Source of the DNA: Nageia nagi
Lineage: Eukaryota; Pinophyta
Assembly (NCBI GenBank): GCA_050084985.1
Contig: JBITNC010000001.1
Location: 113,088,001-113,152,000 of the forward strand
DNA: 64,000 nt
Direction of reading: 5' to 3'
Shown here piece by piece: positions 13,523 through 25,235 of the stretch (position 1 is the stretch's first letter; each line of letters opens with the position of its first letter). The position numbers were made by a program, and so were the translations under genes. The notes under the pieces were generated by a model. It was given only the letters and a program-made list of their open reading frames with translations, was not told the DNA's origin and ran no database searches.

Positions 13523-13681
13523 CCCGTTAGAAAGCTAGTTTTCACCTGCATAACTTTCAATTGGGATGGTTTTCACTCATACTCTTACTAACTTAAATAA
13601 AATAGTCCTAATTAGATTTATTAATATTTTATTTTTATGGTTGAAATTGTCCAAACTTTGATGCTAGATAAAAAAAATAAC

Positions 13682-13737
<56 letters not shown>
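13523..13737. repeat. Duplicated block, copy 2, ending in a shorter (TA)n tract
   Basis: This is nearly identical to copy 1 (for example CTGCATAAC for CTGCACAAC). It is followed by a (TA)n tract of about 52 bp. The near identity shows a recent tandem duplication, while the TA tract length has changed separately. Confidence 0.85.
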
Positions 13738-13739
<2 letters not shown>

Positions 13740-14211
13740 CCTTTCCATACATAATAATGCATGCAATTTAATTTTTACAATCATACTAGAATTGTAAAAA
13801 AAAATTGCAATAAAAGCATTATAGTTAATTTTTTTTTTGCAAAACTTTTAACCATTTCCATGCTAAGTAAAAACTTGCAAATTTAAGCTATTATTGCTAT
13901 ATTTAAGCAAATTTACCTAAATCTTGCATATTATTTCTACTCATTAAGCAATCTTACTTAAAAATTGTAACTAATAAAATAAACTAACATGTTATTATAG
14001 ACAAAAAATATAGCAATAATATCTACTTTGAACAAATTTTGCTAAATAAAAATTTATAATCAAAGAACAAAAATGATTAGTAATAAAACAAAATTTAACA
14101 ATGAACAAGGTTGGAAGGAGATTATACCTTCAAGCCCTTTTACCTCAACAAAGTATATGGAGAAATAAAAGGAAGGACCTTCAAGGATGTTGAAGAGGAG
14201 CCTCCAAGAAT
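13738..14211 (-). other. AT-rich leader of truncated LTR element F
   Basis: This lies directly downstream, on the minus strand, of the primer-binding site at 14212-14224. It resembles the AT-rich leaders of copia elements A-C. No gag follows before the TA-rich duplicated block, so the element is broken here. Confidence 0.4.
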
Positions 14212-14224
14212 GGCTTTGATACCA
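14212..14224 (-). other. Primer-binding site of element F
   Basis: The minus strand reads TGGTATCAAAGCC two bases after the LTR end. This is complementary to the 3' end of initiator tRNA-Met with one change (A for G), as in copia element A. Confidence 0.65.
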
Positions 14225-14226
14225 CT

Positions 14227-14672
14227 TGAATAAATTAACCCTTTTCAAATTAATCTCTAGTTTACCAAGATCTCAAGAAGGCACTTACAACATCAACATC
14301 ATAGCACAATAACATAATCCAATCTCACAAATAACACAAGATTTAAAGTGGTTCTTGCCTTATTGGGAGTACATCCACTGACTAAGAATATTTTATTCTC
14401 AAGGACCTCTCTTATAGAATCTTTCCTCTCTCTCTAAACCCTAAACCTAGAGCAAAGCTTACTTTACAATTGCATGTGCAATGAGAGGAGAGGTACCTCT
14501 CTATTCATAAGAAGAAATCCATATTTTAACCTCTCTTTAATTCAAAGGTAAAGTTAAAGGTATTTCTATATTTATTCTCTTAATACTTTAAAGTATCTAA
14601 AAATACTTTAAACATTAAGTGAATTTACATTAAAGAGAAATATTACACAATATTACATTACAAAGTCTAACA
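14227..14672 (-). mobile_element. 5' LTR of truncated copia-type element F
   Basis: The LTR starts TGTTAGACTTTG at 14672 and ends TTTATTCA at 14227 on the minus strand (446 bp). The primer site follows, so it is a 5' LTR. It shares blocks with the LTRs of elements A and C: a CTTAA...TACTTTAAAG region, GGGAGTACATCCACT on the plus strand, and a CTCTCTAAACCCTAAACCTAGAGCA stretch. No second LTR is visible at lower coordinates. It abuts the gypsy reverse transcriptase fragment, into which it probably inserted. Confidence 0.7.
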
Positions 14673-15540
14673 GAGGGGATGTATCATCACTTAGAAAATC
14701 AACTAAGAAATCTGCAATGACTTGGCCCTTGATTAATTTTTTATTTACAAATAAAATATCAACTTTTTGGGGTAATATTACCCAATTTTGTATTCTTCTA
14801 CAAAAACTTGACTTTAATAACAAGTACCTTAATGGATAAACCTTAGTAACCACACAAGTTATGCTCCCTAACATGTAATACCTTAAATTTTATACTACAA
14901 AAACTATGGCATAATAATTTTTTTCTATTAGGATACACCTTGTTTCATACTCCATCAAGCTCTTTCTAATAAAGTACATAATGCTCTCTTTATCTTTATC
15001 ATCTTAAGGCTTGCATAGTGGCTAAAATATAAAACCATAAAGGCTATCCATGTTGATAAGGAGGTAAACATAGGAGGGTTAGTTAAATACCTCTTGATGT
15101 TCTCAAAGGCTACTTAGAACTTCTTATCCCATACAAACTTGGTGCCCTTCTTGAGTAAGTATGAGAATGGAGCACACTTATATGAAATATAAGAGATAAA
15201 CCTTCTTATTGATTGCACCTTAACAAAAAGACTTCTCAATTGCTTCAAGTTTCTTGGAGAATAGATTTCCATGATCACCTTAAAATTTTTGGGATCTAAT
15301 TTTATTCCTCTCCTAGAATCAATAAGTACCAAAATCTTACTAGAAGAAACTCCAAATACATATTTTTGAGGCTTGATCCTTAAGTTGTACTTATACATCC
15401 CTTCAAATATTGTTCTTAGTTCTATTATATGATCCTTCTTTCTCTTTTACTTCACAATAATATCATATATATAAACCTCCACTATTTTATGAATGAGATC
15501 ATAAAATATGGTTATCATGGATCTTTTATAAGTGTCTCCT
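14673..15540 (-). pseudogene. Ty3/gypsy reverse transcriptase-RNase H fragment
   Basis: The minus strand from 15535 gives SMITIFYDLIHK, then VEVYIYDIIVK, a stop, then FEGMYKYNLRIKPQKYVFGV, RRGIKLDP, SPRNLKQLRSL, IRRFISYIS and FSYLLKKGTKFVWD. Near 14740 LIKGQVIADFLVDF follows. These are consecutive landmarks of plant gypsy polymerases: the palm/YVDD box, the connection with the RRGI.DP and LLKKG..F.WD motifs, and the KGQALADFLAD run of RNase H. The catalytic YVDD reads YIYD, so one aspartate is lost, and several stops are present. The rest of the element is missing. The LTR of element F lies at one side and copia element A inserted near the other. Confidence 0.8.
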
Positions 15541-15728
15541 TGATCTAAAAAGGATTAATTTATAAGTTTAATCATTCAATAATAGAGATAAATGCACCAA
15601 AGGTATCTATGCTTGATGTTAGACATATTCTAGAAGTTTGGTGATCTAAATCTTTAGCAAGTGCACTGCCAACATTGTTTAAGGCCTATAGCTATGGTAT
15701 TGATGTCAGAGTGTTGCATATCAAAGAC
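15541..15728. other. Flank of element A
   Basis: Nothing is recognised. The last five bases, AAGAC (15724-15728), are the left target-site copy of element A. Confidence 0.5.
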
Positions 15729-16194
15729 TGTTGGAATGTATAATGCATTACTAATACTTAAGAGTATCATTTGATACCTTAAGTATTTAAGTGAATATGA
15801 TAATGTAACTTATCCTACACTCCATGTCATGAGCATGCCCCTTGGGTAAAAGGATGTGCATGTCATGCTTCTCTTACATTGGGTAAAAGGGTGATCCAAA
15901 GAGCAATTTTGACTTATAAATATAAGGCTCCCTCTTTAGATCATACACCATTTTTGTGAAGTAAATTTATGCTATAGGATAGTGTTTAGAAGATGAGATT
16001 AAGATAATTGTAAGAGATTCATATTTGTGAATGAAGTAAGATCTAGTTAGTGGATGTACTCCTAGTTGGAGGAACCACTTTATCTCTTGAGTTATTTTGT
16101 GAGATTGCTTATTTTTTAGAATAGTGTTGAATGTGTGAGCTTTCATATAATCTTGAGCATTTAGAATTGTATTCTTTATAGTGCAAATCTTTCA
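15729..16194 (+). repeat. 5' LTR of element A
   Basis: Begins TGTTGGAATGTATAATG and ends AATCTTTCA. A TATA-box-like TTATAAATAT lies near 15915, followed by the transcribed R/U5 part. Compared with the 3' LTR it lacks about 36 bp just after the first 20 bases. Confidence 0.9.
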
Positions 16195-16196
16195 TT

Positions 16197-16217
16197 TGGT
16201 ATCAAAGCTTAGTGTGG
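16197..16217 (+). other. Primer-binding site of element A
   Basis: TGGTATCAAAGC continued by TTAGTGTGG matches the initiator tRNA-Met primer site (element B has TGGTATCAGAGC here). It starts two bases after the LTR. Confidence 0.85.
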
Positions 16218-19200
16218 AAGCTCATCTTCAACTTGGAGGTCCTCATTCTTTATCCTTCACTTCAACTACTTTGGTGAGGTAAAAAATTTCAAGGTATAAT
16301 CTTTGTTTCAAGATTATATTTTTTATTTCTCATAATGTATTACTAACATTGTTATAAGTTGCAATGTTGGTAGAAAATTTACTTACATATTAATGCTAGA
16401 TTATTACTAACACTACTTTGTTAGTTACATTTTTTTATATATTAGCAAATAATATGTTGTAGTTAAGATTGAAATTTTTCTATATATATACTCAAATTTT
16501 TTTTGTAAAAATTTGAGGGAGGTATTACCATCTATTTCCAAAATATTTGCAAAATTGATTTATTTAAAACAAAATATTACCTTTATTAAATAAGTCTTTT
16601 TTTTATTTTTTATTTTAAGGGAGAAAAGGAGGTTGTATTTTTTTTACAAAATATATGTATTTTGTTTAAATATGCTTCCATTACATAAAATTGTATATAT
16701 ATAGAGTTATTTTTTTTCTATAATACATATATATGTCTGTATTTCCTTCATTTTTTTTTAAACAATAGTGTTGTCTAAAAAATAAAAATAAAAATAAAAA
16801 AAATTATATTCCATTTTGTGAAACACAAGGTGGCTTCATTTTTTGAAATTTTTTTCAAAAGCAATAAAAAAAGGGAGATGTTTTTTTTTTGCAAGAAGGG
16901 TTTGCACAACATCTAATGGGTGCACCTTTTCTATCTGCACTAGCCACATAAGGGCCTTGCAATTGTTTCAACATCTTATATTCTCTTGAGTAGTTTTCTC
17001 TATACCTCCCACCTACTCAACCCTTCACTTCGCTTGGTGTCAGTCTCTCCCCGTGCATGCCTTTCTGTGCATGCATATTCCTCCTCTCCTGCATCATCTA
17101 TGCACCCCTTATATGATTTTTGCCACCTTGCATGATATTCTACATCCTTCACCCCACCTTGTATCTCATCCTCTCATGGCGTGGGAGCTTTGAAACCCTT
17201 TTTTGAATTGGTTATGTGACTATGCCCTCAATCCTATCAACTGCCACTCTTGCATAGCCTAGTTTTGCTAACTCGATGATTGTTATGATGTCATGGTGAT
17301 GGCCAATGCCAATGGTAGTGATTCCATATAACCTTTTTCCTCCCGCACTTCCCTCCTCTCCATGACCTAAGCCTTAATCCCCCACTTATTGCAACTTCCC
17401 CCCTTTGCTTTGCCTCTAACATCTATCCTTACAAAGCCCCTCTCCTTGTGCATGGCCTCTTAGCTCTCTCACATTTTTTTTGCTTTATTATTTTTTACCT
17501 CTACTCACACTATTTAATTTCTTAGGGTATATGTCTCTTTCTCCATCCTTGCAAGCAAAATTTATTGTAAAATCTCTTGATTTGGTCCATACGCCTTCCT
17601 TGTATTAATGAGTGTCATTAATCTTTCTCTGACTTGGAGTATTATTTAATTGAAATACTTGAGGTAAAATAGCATTAAATATATGTGACTTACTCTTTCA
17701 AGTATTAGTAAGAGCATAATAGCCTATTAAATACTAAATTACTTAAATAGAGAAAATCTTTAATACCTAGCATTAAAAATTTTAAAGGCCTATTAAATCA
17801 AGTTTACACTAAATCTTTTAAAGGCAATTTTATTTCTTAGTAAATATTTAATACCTAGCATTAATTTTTGCCTTGATAAACACTTCTAAGTATGGCTATT
17901 TACTTAGGTAAAATAATAAATATTAAGTGTAAATTTGACATTTTTTTAAGTATCTATTATTCCTTGTTGCCTAAAAATTTTTAAGTAAAAAGGGCGAATG
18001 CTTTTAGCAATGCTATTTTTTAAGTAAAAAAAAAGGGAATTATTTTGTACTTACTTAAAAATATTAGAATGGATGCATACTTAAAAGATAATTTTTAGCA
18101 TACAAGTAGTTTTCTTTCCTTAGTTAAATTTTTAAGGTAAAACTAGTATGCTATTTTTAGGGGATAAATTTTTTAAGTAAAAGAAGGGGAATTTTTTATA
18201 AACTTTACTTCAATATTTATTTAGATATTGCATGTATATCTATCTTTCTAAATTACTTATGCAAGTTAATGGGATGATGAATGCTTATTACTTAACTTCT
18301 TTAAGTTAAATGATGTATGCTTCTTACTTCATTTTTTTAAGATAAATGATTTATACTCCTCATATTTTTTATGTATGTTTATTACTTAATTATTTTTTAC
18401 ATTCATAAATGATGCATGCTTACTACTTAAATTTTACGTTATGGGAATAATGCATTTGATGACTCCCTAATTTTATTTTGCAAAGTATGGAATGGACTTG
18501 TGCAAAATAAGGAATGATGTAAATATGTCCTTTAGGGGTTGGTAAATAAAACCCATTAGACTTTTATGTTCCAAGTTATGAATGAATGATGTTTCATTTT
18601 AATTTGTTTACTTCATGTTCTAAACTTTTATTTTATTTACTTATGTAAAATCATAAACATTGAAATGAGCAACCCCCTAAAATGAACACATTCATATGTA
18701 CATTCTACAACATGACTTGTTTGGGGAGCCACGAGGTGAGGACAAGTAGATTGGAGCCTTTGAGTCTGATGATCCAAATGGTGAAAAGTTCATACTTCTC
18801 AATTACCCCTAAGTCCTTTATTGGTCTAAACATAACTCTAATAGGTGGATAGATATGTGTATAGTGATACCACATGTCTACACATCCATTCAGGGATTAT
18901 CCTGATAACATAGGAGGATAACTTGAAATCTAATCAAGATTAATAATTTGGCCGATCCAATATACATAATAACCTTGAAAAATAGTAGGTACTTCTTCTT
19001 GTGAGAGTATAATACTGACCAAGGAAAACTATTGAGGATTGGTAGTGCTTAGGCTCCTCTTGTGTGGGCATCCAAGTGAAGGCCTAATTTTAAATAATAA
19101 AATAAGCCGCAATAATGTCACTCTACATCTATGGTTCTTAAGATGAAAAATGTATTTAGGTACATGGGTTATTATTTGAGTTGTAAAATATTTGTATTAG

Positions 19201-19313
19201 TGAATCAAATCAAGTATGTCTTAGTTAATTAAATACTTACTTGGTTAAAATTTAACATATAATGTTATTTATTGAACCATATGCTTATTATTTTTTACAT
19301 TCTTATGTAGCAA
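16218..19313 (+). other. Leader of element A with a GC-richer cargo segment
   Basis: The leader is about 3.1 kb, far longer than the few hundred bases usual for copia. It has three parts: AT-rich 16218-16890, a pyrimidine-rich and distinctly GC-richer segment at about 16895-17560, and AT-rich 17560-19313 full of TTAAGTAAAA words. The outer parts have counterparts in elements B and C (for example GACTTGGAGTA at 17631 and GATTTGGTCCAT at 17578). The middle part does not. No open frame of note is seen in the middle part. Confidence 0.6.
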
Positions 19314-20300
19314 ATGGAAGACTCTTTTTTACCTAAGCACATTCTCGATGATTCTAACTTTGAGATTTGGGAACCTTAGATGAGAGCTGAGTTGCAGGTA
19401 AGGAAGCTTTCGCAAACAATAAATGAGAACCTTATTGGTCCTATAGATGAGAAGACACTTAAGGCCTACGATACAAAAAATGAGTTGGAAACCTCTATGA
19501 TTTTTCATACAGTTTCAGCTGATGTGCTCCAAATGATTTCCTCTTCAACCTTGACAAAGGAATCTTGGGATAAGCTTAAGTAAATCTACTTTGATTAAAA
19601 GTTTTTAAGAAGGTTTACTATTCTCCAAAATTTGCTTCAATATTTTCAAGGGAAAGATGAAAATGTTACCATCTACTTGAACAAAATCATTGACCTAAAG
19701 ATCCAACTTGTTGCTTATAGGTGTAATTGGATCAATGATGAATTCATGGTCTTTATCATTATTCAAAGCCTTTCTTCAAAGTTTAGAAACTTTATGATGG
19801 TTATAGATATAAGGCTTGATGATGAAGAAGAAATCTTCTCCCTGGAGAATCTTTCTAGGCTCTTTTTGAAGCATGAGAAAACCCTTAACAAAAAGGTGTT
19901 GATTTCTTCTCTAAAGGATAATAATGTTGCTCTAGGAGAAACCAAAACTCCTTTCAAGAAGAAGTTCAAATATTATAATAAATATTATCTTTTTTCCTCT
20001 AAAAGGTTTGAGAAAAAGGGTAATGGCAATAATAGTAATAGAAACAATGGCAACAACAGCAATAATAGGAACAACAATAATAACAATAGGAATAATGGCA
20101 ACAACAACCACTTTAAGTAAAGATATGAAAAAGGTAAATTAAACAATCCATATCCTAAGAAAACATTTAATGGTAATTGTAACTATCATAGCATCCAAGG
20201 TCACAAAGAATTTGTGCTATAAAAAGAAAAGAGAAGAAAATAATAAAGGTAATGAAAATGTAAATAACTTCAAAGGAAAGAAGAAAATTCAAGTGGTTTT
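19314..20300 (+). pseudogene. gag of element A (UBN2-type), broken
   Basis: The start MEDSFLPKHILDDSNFEIWEP matches the starts of elements B and C. A stop follows at once, in place of the His in element B. Then come ELQVRKLSQTINENLIG, QYFQGKDENVTIYLNKIIDL and WINDEFMVFIIIQSLSSKF, the usual copia gag core. At 20026-20118 the protein becomes a run of Asn with scattered Gly, Arg and Ser. The zinc-knuckle region reads CNYHSIQGHKEF, so the second Cys of the CCHC box is His and the last is missing. Frameshifts separate the parts. Confidence 0.85.
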
Positions 20301-21820
20301 GCTATGATGCACTACTCTATGTCTCACTCTTTTTCATCTGATTGGATTGTTGACTCTAGTTGCACTAATCACTTATGCTTTGAAAAAGATAAGTTTGAAA
20401 ACTTTCACAAGTATAAGAAAGATGCAGTTGTGATAGATGATAACTATATCCTTGAAGTCCAAAGCATTGGCAGTGTATTGATTTATGGAAAGGTTCTTGA
20501 TAATGTGCTCTATATTCTTAAGCTTAGGATGACCTTCTCTCTATGATCCAAGTTGCTAGAAAAAGGTACTTTTTTTGAGTTCGACTCTCAATCTTGGTGC
20601 ATGAAGAAAGAACTTATCACATTGCTTAAAAACTCAGTAAAAGATGATATCTACATTATGGATTAAGTTCCAACAAAGATATGTCTTGCTATAAATATAT
20701 GTTCTAGAGGTAATCCTTGACACCAACATTTAGGGCACCTTAACCATAAGAGTATTCAAGTCATGAAAGACTAAGAACTTATGAAAGGTTTTCCTTCTTT
20801 TTCTCTTTCAATTGGTCTATGCAAGAAGTGCATTCTTGACAAAATGCATAGATAAAAGTTTGAAAAAGATAAGGCAACAAGAGCATCTCAAGCTCTTCAA
20901 TTGTGCATTTAGATCTGATGGGTCCATTTTAGACTAAGCCACTTGGAGGAACATCTTATGTCTTGACTTTCATTGATTACTTTAGTAGTATGATCTTTGG
21001 GTATCTACTTGAATATAAGGATCAAACCTTTGAAAGTTTTGAGAACTTTAAGGTCTTAGTTGAAAATCAAACTAACCTTAAAATCAAGATGTTGAGATTA
21101 GATAATGGAAGAGAATATAATAGTAATAAGTGTAATGACTATTATATGAAGTATGGAAATAAGAGGTAGTTTATGATTCTTTACACTCCTTAGTAGAATG
21201 GTGTTACCAAAAAAAAAAAAAAATTATGAAAATGGCTAGATGTATATTGGGTAATCTTCCTAGTTTCTTATGGGGTGAAGAAGTAAGCACTATTATTTAC
21301 ACCTTGAATAGGTGTTCCACAAAATTTGTTTAGGATAAAAATCCTTTTAAGGCATGGTCAGGAAGAAAACCTAACATTTCACACCTTGGAGTGTTTGGTT
21401 GTGAAGCATTCTTCTACATTATTTTTGAGAAAAGAAAGAAGTTAGATAAAAAGGGATAAAAAAAGCATTTTTGTGGGTTATGATAGTTAGCATAGAGGCT
21501 ATAGGCTCTACTCTCCATCCTACAAAGTTGTATTTATTTCAAGGGAGGTAAAGTTCAATGAAATTCTTGAATAATCTGCTTGTAATAAAGATGTTAATGA
21601 TCTAAAGGACTCTTCAATTGCACCTACCTAGTTAGATATTGATGTAGATAAGTCATGTTAGAAATAAAATTCTCCAACATAAAGGGTAAAAAGGAGCATG
21701 ACCTTGAACAAATTTTTATTTGCTAAGATTAATAACAAGCATGAGCCCTCAACCTTCAAAGAAGCTTCTAAGCACGAGTGCTGGATGAAAGCCATGAAAG
21801 TGGTGTATGAGGCACTTATG
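20301..21820 (+). pseudogene. Protease and integrase part of element A pol, broken
   Basis: The protease motif DWIVDSSCTNHLC is present (DSS in place of the usual DSG). The pre-integrase region has GHLNHKSIQ but little of its zinc site. The integrase core shows SYVLTFIDYFSSMIFGYLL and RLDNGREYNSN, holding two of the catalytic acids. The third is lost in a damaged stretch with an A13 run at 21211-21223. Then MARCILGNLPSFLWGE and KPNISHLGVFGCEAF follow. At least ten stops or shifts are spread over the segment. Confidence 0.85.
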
Positions 21821-23266
21821 AAAAATAAAACTTAAGATTTGGCTTCTTATCTCAATGAGAAGAATATGATTGGAAATAAGTGGATCTTTAAGGTCAAGTT
21901 CAATTCTATTGGGGATATTGAGAAATACAAGGCAAGGTTAGTAGCCAAAGGTCTTGCTCAAAAATACGATGTAGATTATGAAGAAACCTTTACTCTCGTG
22001 GCAAATATGCCTACTATGAGAATTATCCTTGTTCTTTCTATAGCTCAATTATGGAAAGTTTTTTAACATTAACATCAAGAGTGCATTTCTCAATGGTGAC
22101 TTAGATGTGAAAATCTTCATAAATCAACCAAAAGGGTTCATTGTGGAAGGTAAAGAGTCCTTTATGTGCAAGCTAAAGAAGTCGTTATATGAACTTAAGC
22201 AAGCACCTAGAGCCTGGTAAAGAAATATTTCAAGGTATTTTGCAGACATTGGTTTCTCCAAGTGCTTTTCTAACTCTAATCTATATGTGCTCAATTGGGG
22301 AAAAGATGTGGTATTGATTCTCCTTTATGTGGATGATCTTTTGATAACTAATAATAATAAAAAAATCATTCAAGAGTGCATATCCAAACTTAAGGTAATG
22401 TTTAAAATAGTTGATCTTGGTCTCTTGCACTACTATCTTAGAATGGAAGTGTATAAATACAAGAATTATACTTATCTCAATCAATCTAAATATATATCAG
22501 ACATCTTGAAGTAGTTTGGAATGGAAGAATGTAGATATGCTACAATCCCAATCTCTCATGGAATCACTATTTCTATGAGCTCCAACTCTCAGTTAGTTGA
22601 TGCTACAACTTACAAGAAATTAATTGGTAGTCTTTTGTATTTGACTATTTCTAGAATAGATATTGCCTTTGCAATGGATCTGATGGTTCGATTCATGCAA
22701 AAACCAAAACAAATCTTCAGGTATGTTGCAAGGACTAAGGATCTTTCTCTCAAGTATTTTAAGTTACCCTCATTTGTTCTCTCTCGATTCTCAAATTTTG
22801 ACTATGGGGGAGATAGAGATGAAAGGAAATCAACCTCTATGTATATGTTTAGCATTGGTTTAGGTGCTATCTCTTAAGCTTCCAAGAAGTAGCCTACTAT
22901 TTCTCTTTCAACCATAGAAGCTAAATATTATGCCATATCTGTTGCAACCCAAGAAGCCATTTGGCTAAGGCATATTTTGAAATAAATTGGGTATGAACAA
23001 GGTGGCTCAGCTTTGATTTATTCAGATAATCAATCGATAATCTCTTTGGCTAAGAATCATGTGTTCCATCAGAGAATAAAACATATGGAAATCCAAGCAT
23101 ATTTTATTAAGGAGAAGGTTCTTGATGTCATCATACACCTATAGTATTATCCATCTACCTTGAACTCCATTGATTTGTTCGCCAAGCCCCTCTTAGAAGC
23201 TTAGTTTTGAAAGCTTAGGGATACTATCGGGTTGGTGAAGTTACCATCAAGGGGAGTGAAGTTTGA
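21821..23266 (+). pseudogene. Reverse transcriptase-RNase H part of element A pol, broken
   Basis: In broken frames: NMIGNKWIFKVKFNS, YKARLVAKGLAQKYDVDYEETF, then the catalytic YVDDLLIT at about 22327-22350, then RNase H with DYGGDRDERKST, an STIEAKYYA box (E to K), DNQSIISLAKNHVFHQR and the end KLPSRG. The final codons are shifted by a missing base relative to element B, where the protein ends SRGSEV. The YVDD box survives, but stops at several places prevent translation. Confidence 0.9.
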
Positions 23267-23343
23267 TTTATTATGTTGAATTCATGTTTGTGATAAGAAC
23301 TTCACCCCTAGAAGAATTTTATGTTGTATAGTGTTAATTTTTT

Positions 23344-23392
23344 TGTACACCTTTGTGGTAAGTTCGCTCTATGTGGGGAACTTATTGTACAA
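23344..23392 (+). repeat. Single copy of the element B minisatellite unit
   Basis: ACACCTTTGTGGTAAGTT, then CTCTATGTGG, then CTTATTGTACA matches one unit of the array that is amplified about elevenfold at the same place in element B (31048-31612, other strand). Confidence 0.7.
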
Positions 23393-23972
23393 ATTTTTAA
23401 AGCAAAAAGCTTGGACAATATAGCAAAAATCAGTTATCTATGTGTGATGAACTCTTATGTGTCTTTTAACACTATTTAATTATCCATATATGAGAAACTT
23501 GTATGTGCATGCTCTATTTTGTAATGATAATCAACATATATTTTATATACATCAGGTGACTATAAGTTTTGGCTTGGCATCTTCATGATGACTTATAGTG
23601 CACCATTGATTAGTTCATGATGGCATTTATGTGATTCATCTATATTTGTTGATATGAATATGTTGCATCTAACTGATCTTGTTATTTGAGCTGCTTATGA
23701 CCTACAAGTTTCTTTGAGATTGTAGGTTACTTACTTTGGGTATGCAGGCTCTTGGAGACTCTTCATGACTACCATTTGGATGGCTACTTCATATACATTG
23801 AAATTGATTGTAATTAATGATTATATTTGACAAAGTAACGAGTCTCAAACTAGATCTTGCTTACTTCACAAATATGTAAAAATTTCTTATCTCCGATTGC
23901 ATCTAGTTGGAGGAGAACTCTCTTACTTTCTCTTCTTCTTCTCTCTTATTCGCTCTATCCTATTATTGCATT

Positions 23973-23981
23973 AAGGAGGAG
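23973..23981 (+). other. Polypurine tract of element A
   Basis: AAGGAGGAG lies directly before the TG of the 3' LTR. It is the usual primer for plus-strand DNA synthesis. Confidence 0.8.
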
Positions 23982-24483
23982 TGTTGGAATGTATAATGCA
24001 TTATTGTAAATTTTTTGTAATAGTATTCTATGTAAGTTCACTAATACTTAAGGGTATCATTTGACACTTTAAGTATTTAAGTGAATATGATAATGTAACT
24101 TGTCCTACACTCCATGTCATGAGCATGCCCCTTGGGTAAAAGGATGTGCATGTCATGATTTTGTACATTGGGTAAAAAGGTGATCCAAAAAGGGATTTTG
24201 GATTATAAATAGAAGGCTCCCTCTTTGGATCATATACCATTTTTGTGAAGTAAATTTATGCTATAGGATAGTGTTTAGGAGATGAGATTAGAAGAATTGT
24301 AAGAGATTCATATTTGTGAATGAAGTAAGATCTAGTTAGTGGATGTACTCCTAGTTGGAGGAACCGCTTTATCTCTTGAGTTATTTTGTGAGATTGCTTA
24401 TTTCTTAGAATAGTGTTGAATATGTGAGCTTTCATATAATCTTGGGCATTTAGGATTGTATTCTTTATAGTGCAAATCCTTCA
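23982..24483 (+). repeat. 3' LTR of element A
   Basis: The LTR is 502 bp and starts TGTTGGAATGTATAATG. It keeps the 36-bp stretch missing from the 5' LTR and has a TATA-like TTATAAATAG near 24204. It ends AATCCTTCA, followed by the target copy AAGAG. Confidence 0.9.
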
Positions 24484-24692
24484 AAGAGGAAGGTTCATAG
24501 ACTATTCTATTACAATTATTCCTCCATAGTCTTCAACCATTACAATATGTCATTCAAAAATAAAGATCAAAGCTCCATTAAAATTGGATTTACTCTAATA
24601 TTAATAGGAACCAAGATAATTACTATTATCTTCATTGATTGTGTGATTGAATTTTTTTTACTATTACTTGATCTTTAAAAATCTTAGTATTT

Positions 24693-24730
<38 letters not shown>

Positions 24731-24834
24731 TAAAGAGTTAATAAGAAATTTGTATTTGATGAACTAAGTAAGCCATAGGATTATATGGATTATAAATCAA
24801 ATGATATCAAAATTGAGTAAACATATTGAATTTT
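24484..24834. other. Right flank of element A with a (TA)n tract
   Basis: A (TA)n run of about 30 bp lies at 24696-24727. Nothing else is recognised. Confidence 0.5.
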
Positions 24835-25235
24835 GAGGCTTGTTAATGCAAGGTGGAAGGTCTCAAAGAGGGGAGTGATTTCCTATTGATCCTAAGATTA
24901 GGTGAAGGCATAGAAGAGAAAATTCCATATATGATCAAGAAAGAAGATAACCCGAAATGATAGATCTTTTATTTTGAGAGGAGATTTGTTTCAATGAAAA
25001 ATAGCATGGTTAGGATCATGGATATGCTAAAAGGTAGGCAATCCAAAGAAGATCCAAGAACATATAAAAATGATAGGATAGATAATGCAGGTAATTCTCA
25101 TGCCACCACTTTATTATAGTTCAAAGTAGAGGCTAAAGTTGGAATTCCTAAATTTGGAGGAGAGGTAGATGTTGAGAAACTCAAAAATTGGTTGAAAAAA
25201 TTAAAGGTATATTTCTAAATTTAGCATTGAGGGTG
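24835..25235 (+). pseudogene. Ty3/gypsy gag fragment
   Basis: On the plus strand near 25125-25220 the translation reads VEAKVGIPKFGGEVDVEKLK, then NWLKKLKVYF. This matches the start of the gypsy gag core, with its IP.F.G....E.L..W...LE.YF pattern. The upstream part is rich in Arg/Glu codons but interrupted by stops. Only the N-terminal side is present and the sequence becomes unrelated after about 25235. It may be part of the same broken gypsy element as the polymerase piece at 14673-15540, but the strands differ. Confidence 0.6.

Larger units (their letters stand above)
15729..24483 (+). mobile_element. Ty1/copia LTR retrotransposon, element A (complete, inactive)
   Basis: The order is 5' LTR (15729-16194), primer site, long leader, gag-pol remnant (19314-23266), purine tract, 3' LTR (23982-24483). 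The five bases outside the ends are AAGAC and AAGAG, a target duplication with one change. By eye the LTRs differ at roughly one base in twenty, plus a deletion of about 36 bp in the 5' LTR, so this is a fairly old insertion. The polymerase order is integrase before reverse transcriptase, which defines copia. The coding region has many stops and frameshifts. The element is 8.76 kb, about 3.1 kb of it untranslated leader. It belongs to the same family as element C and is closely related internally to element B. Confidence 0.9.
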
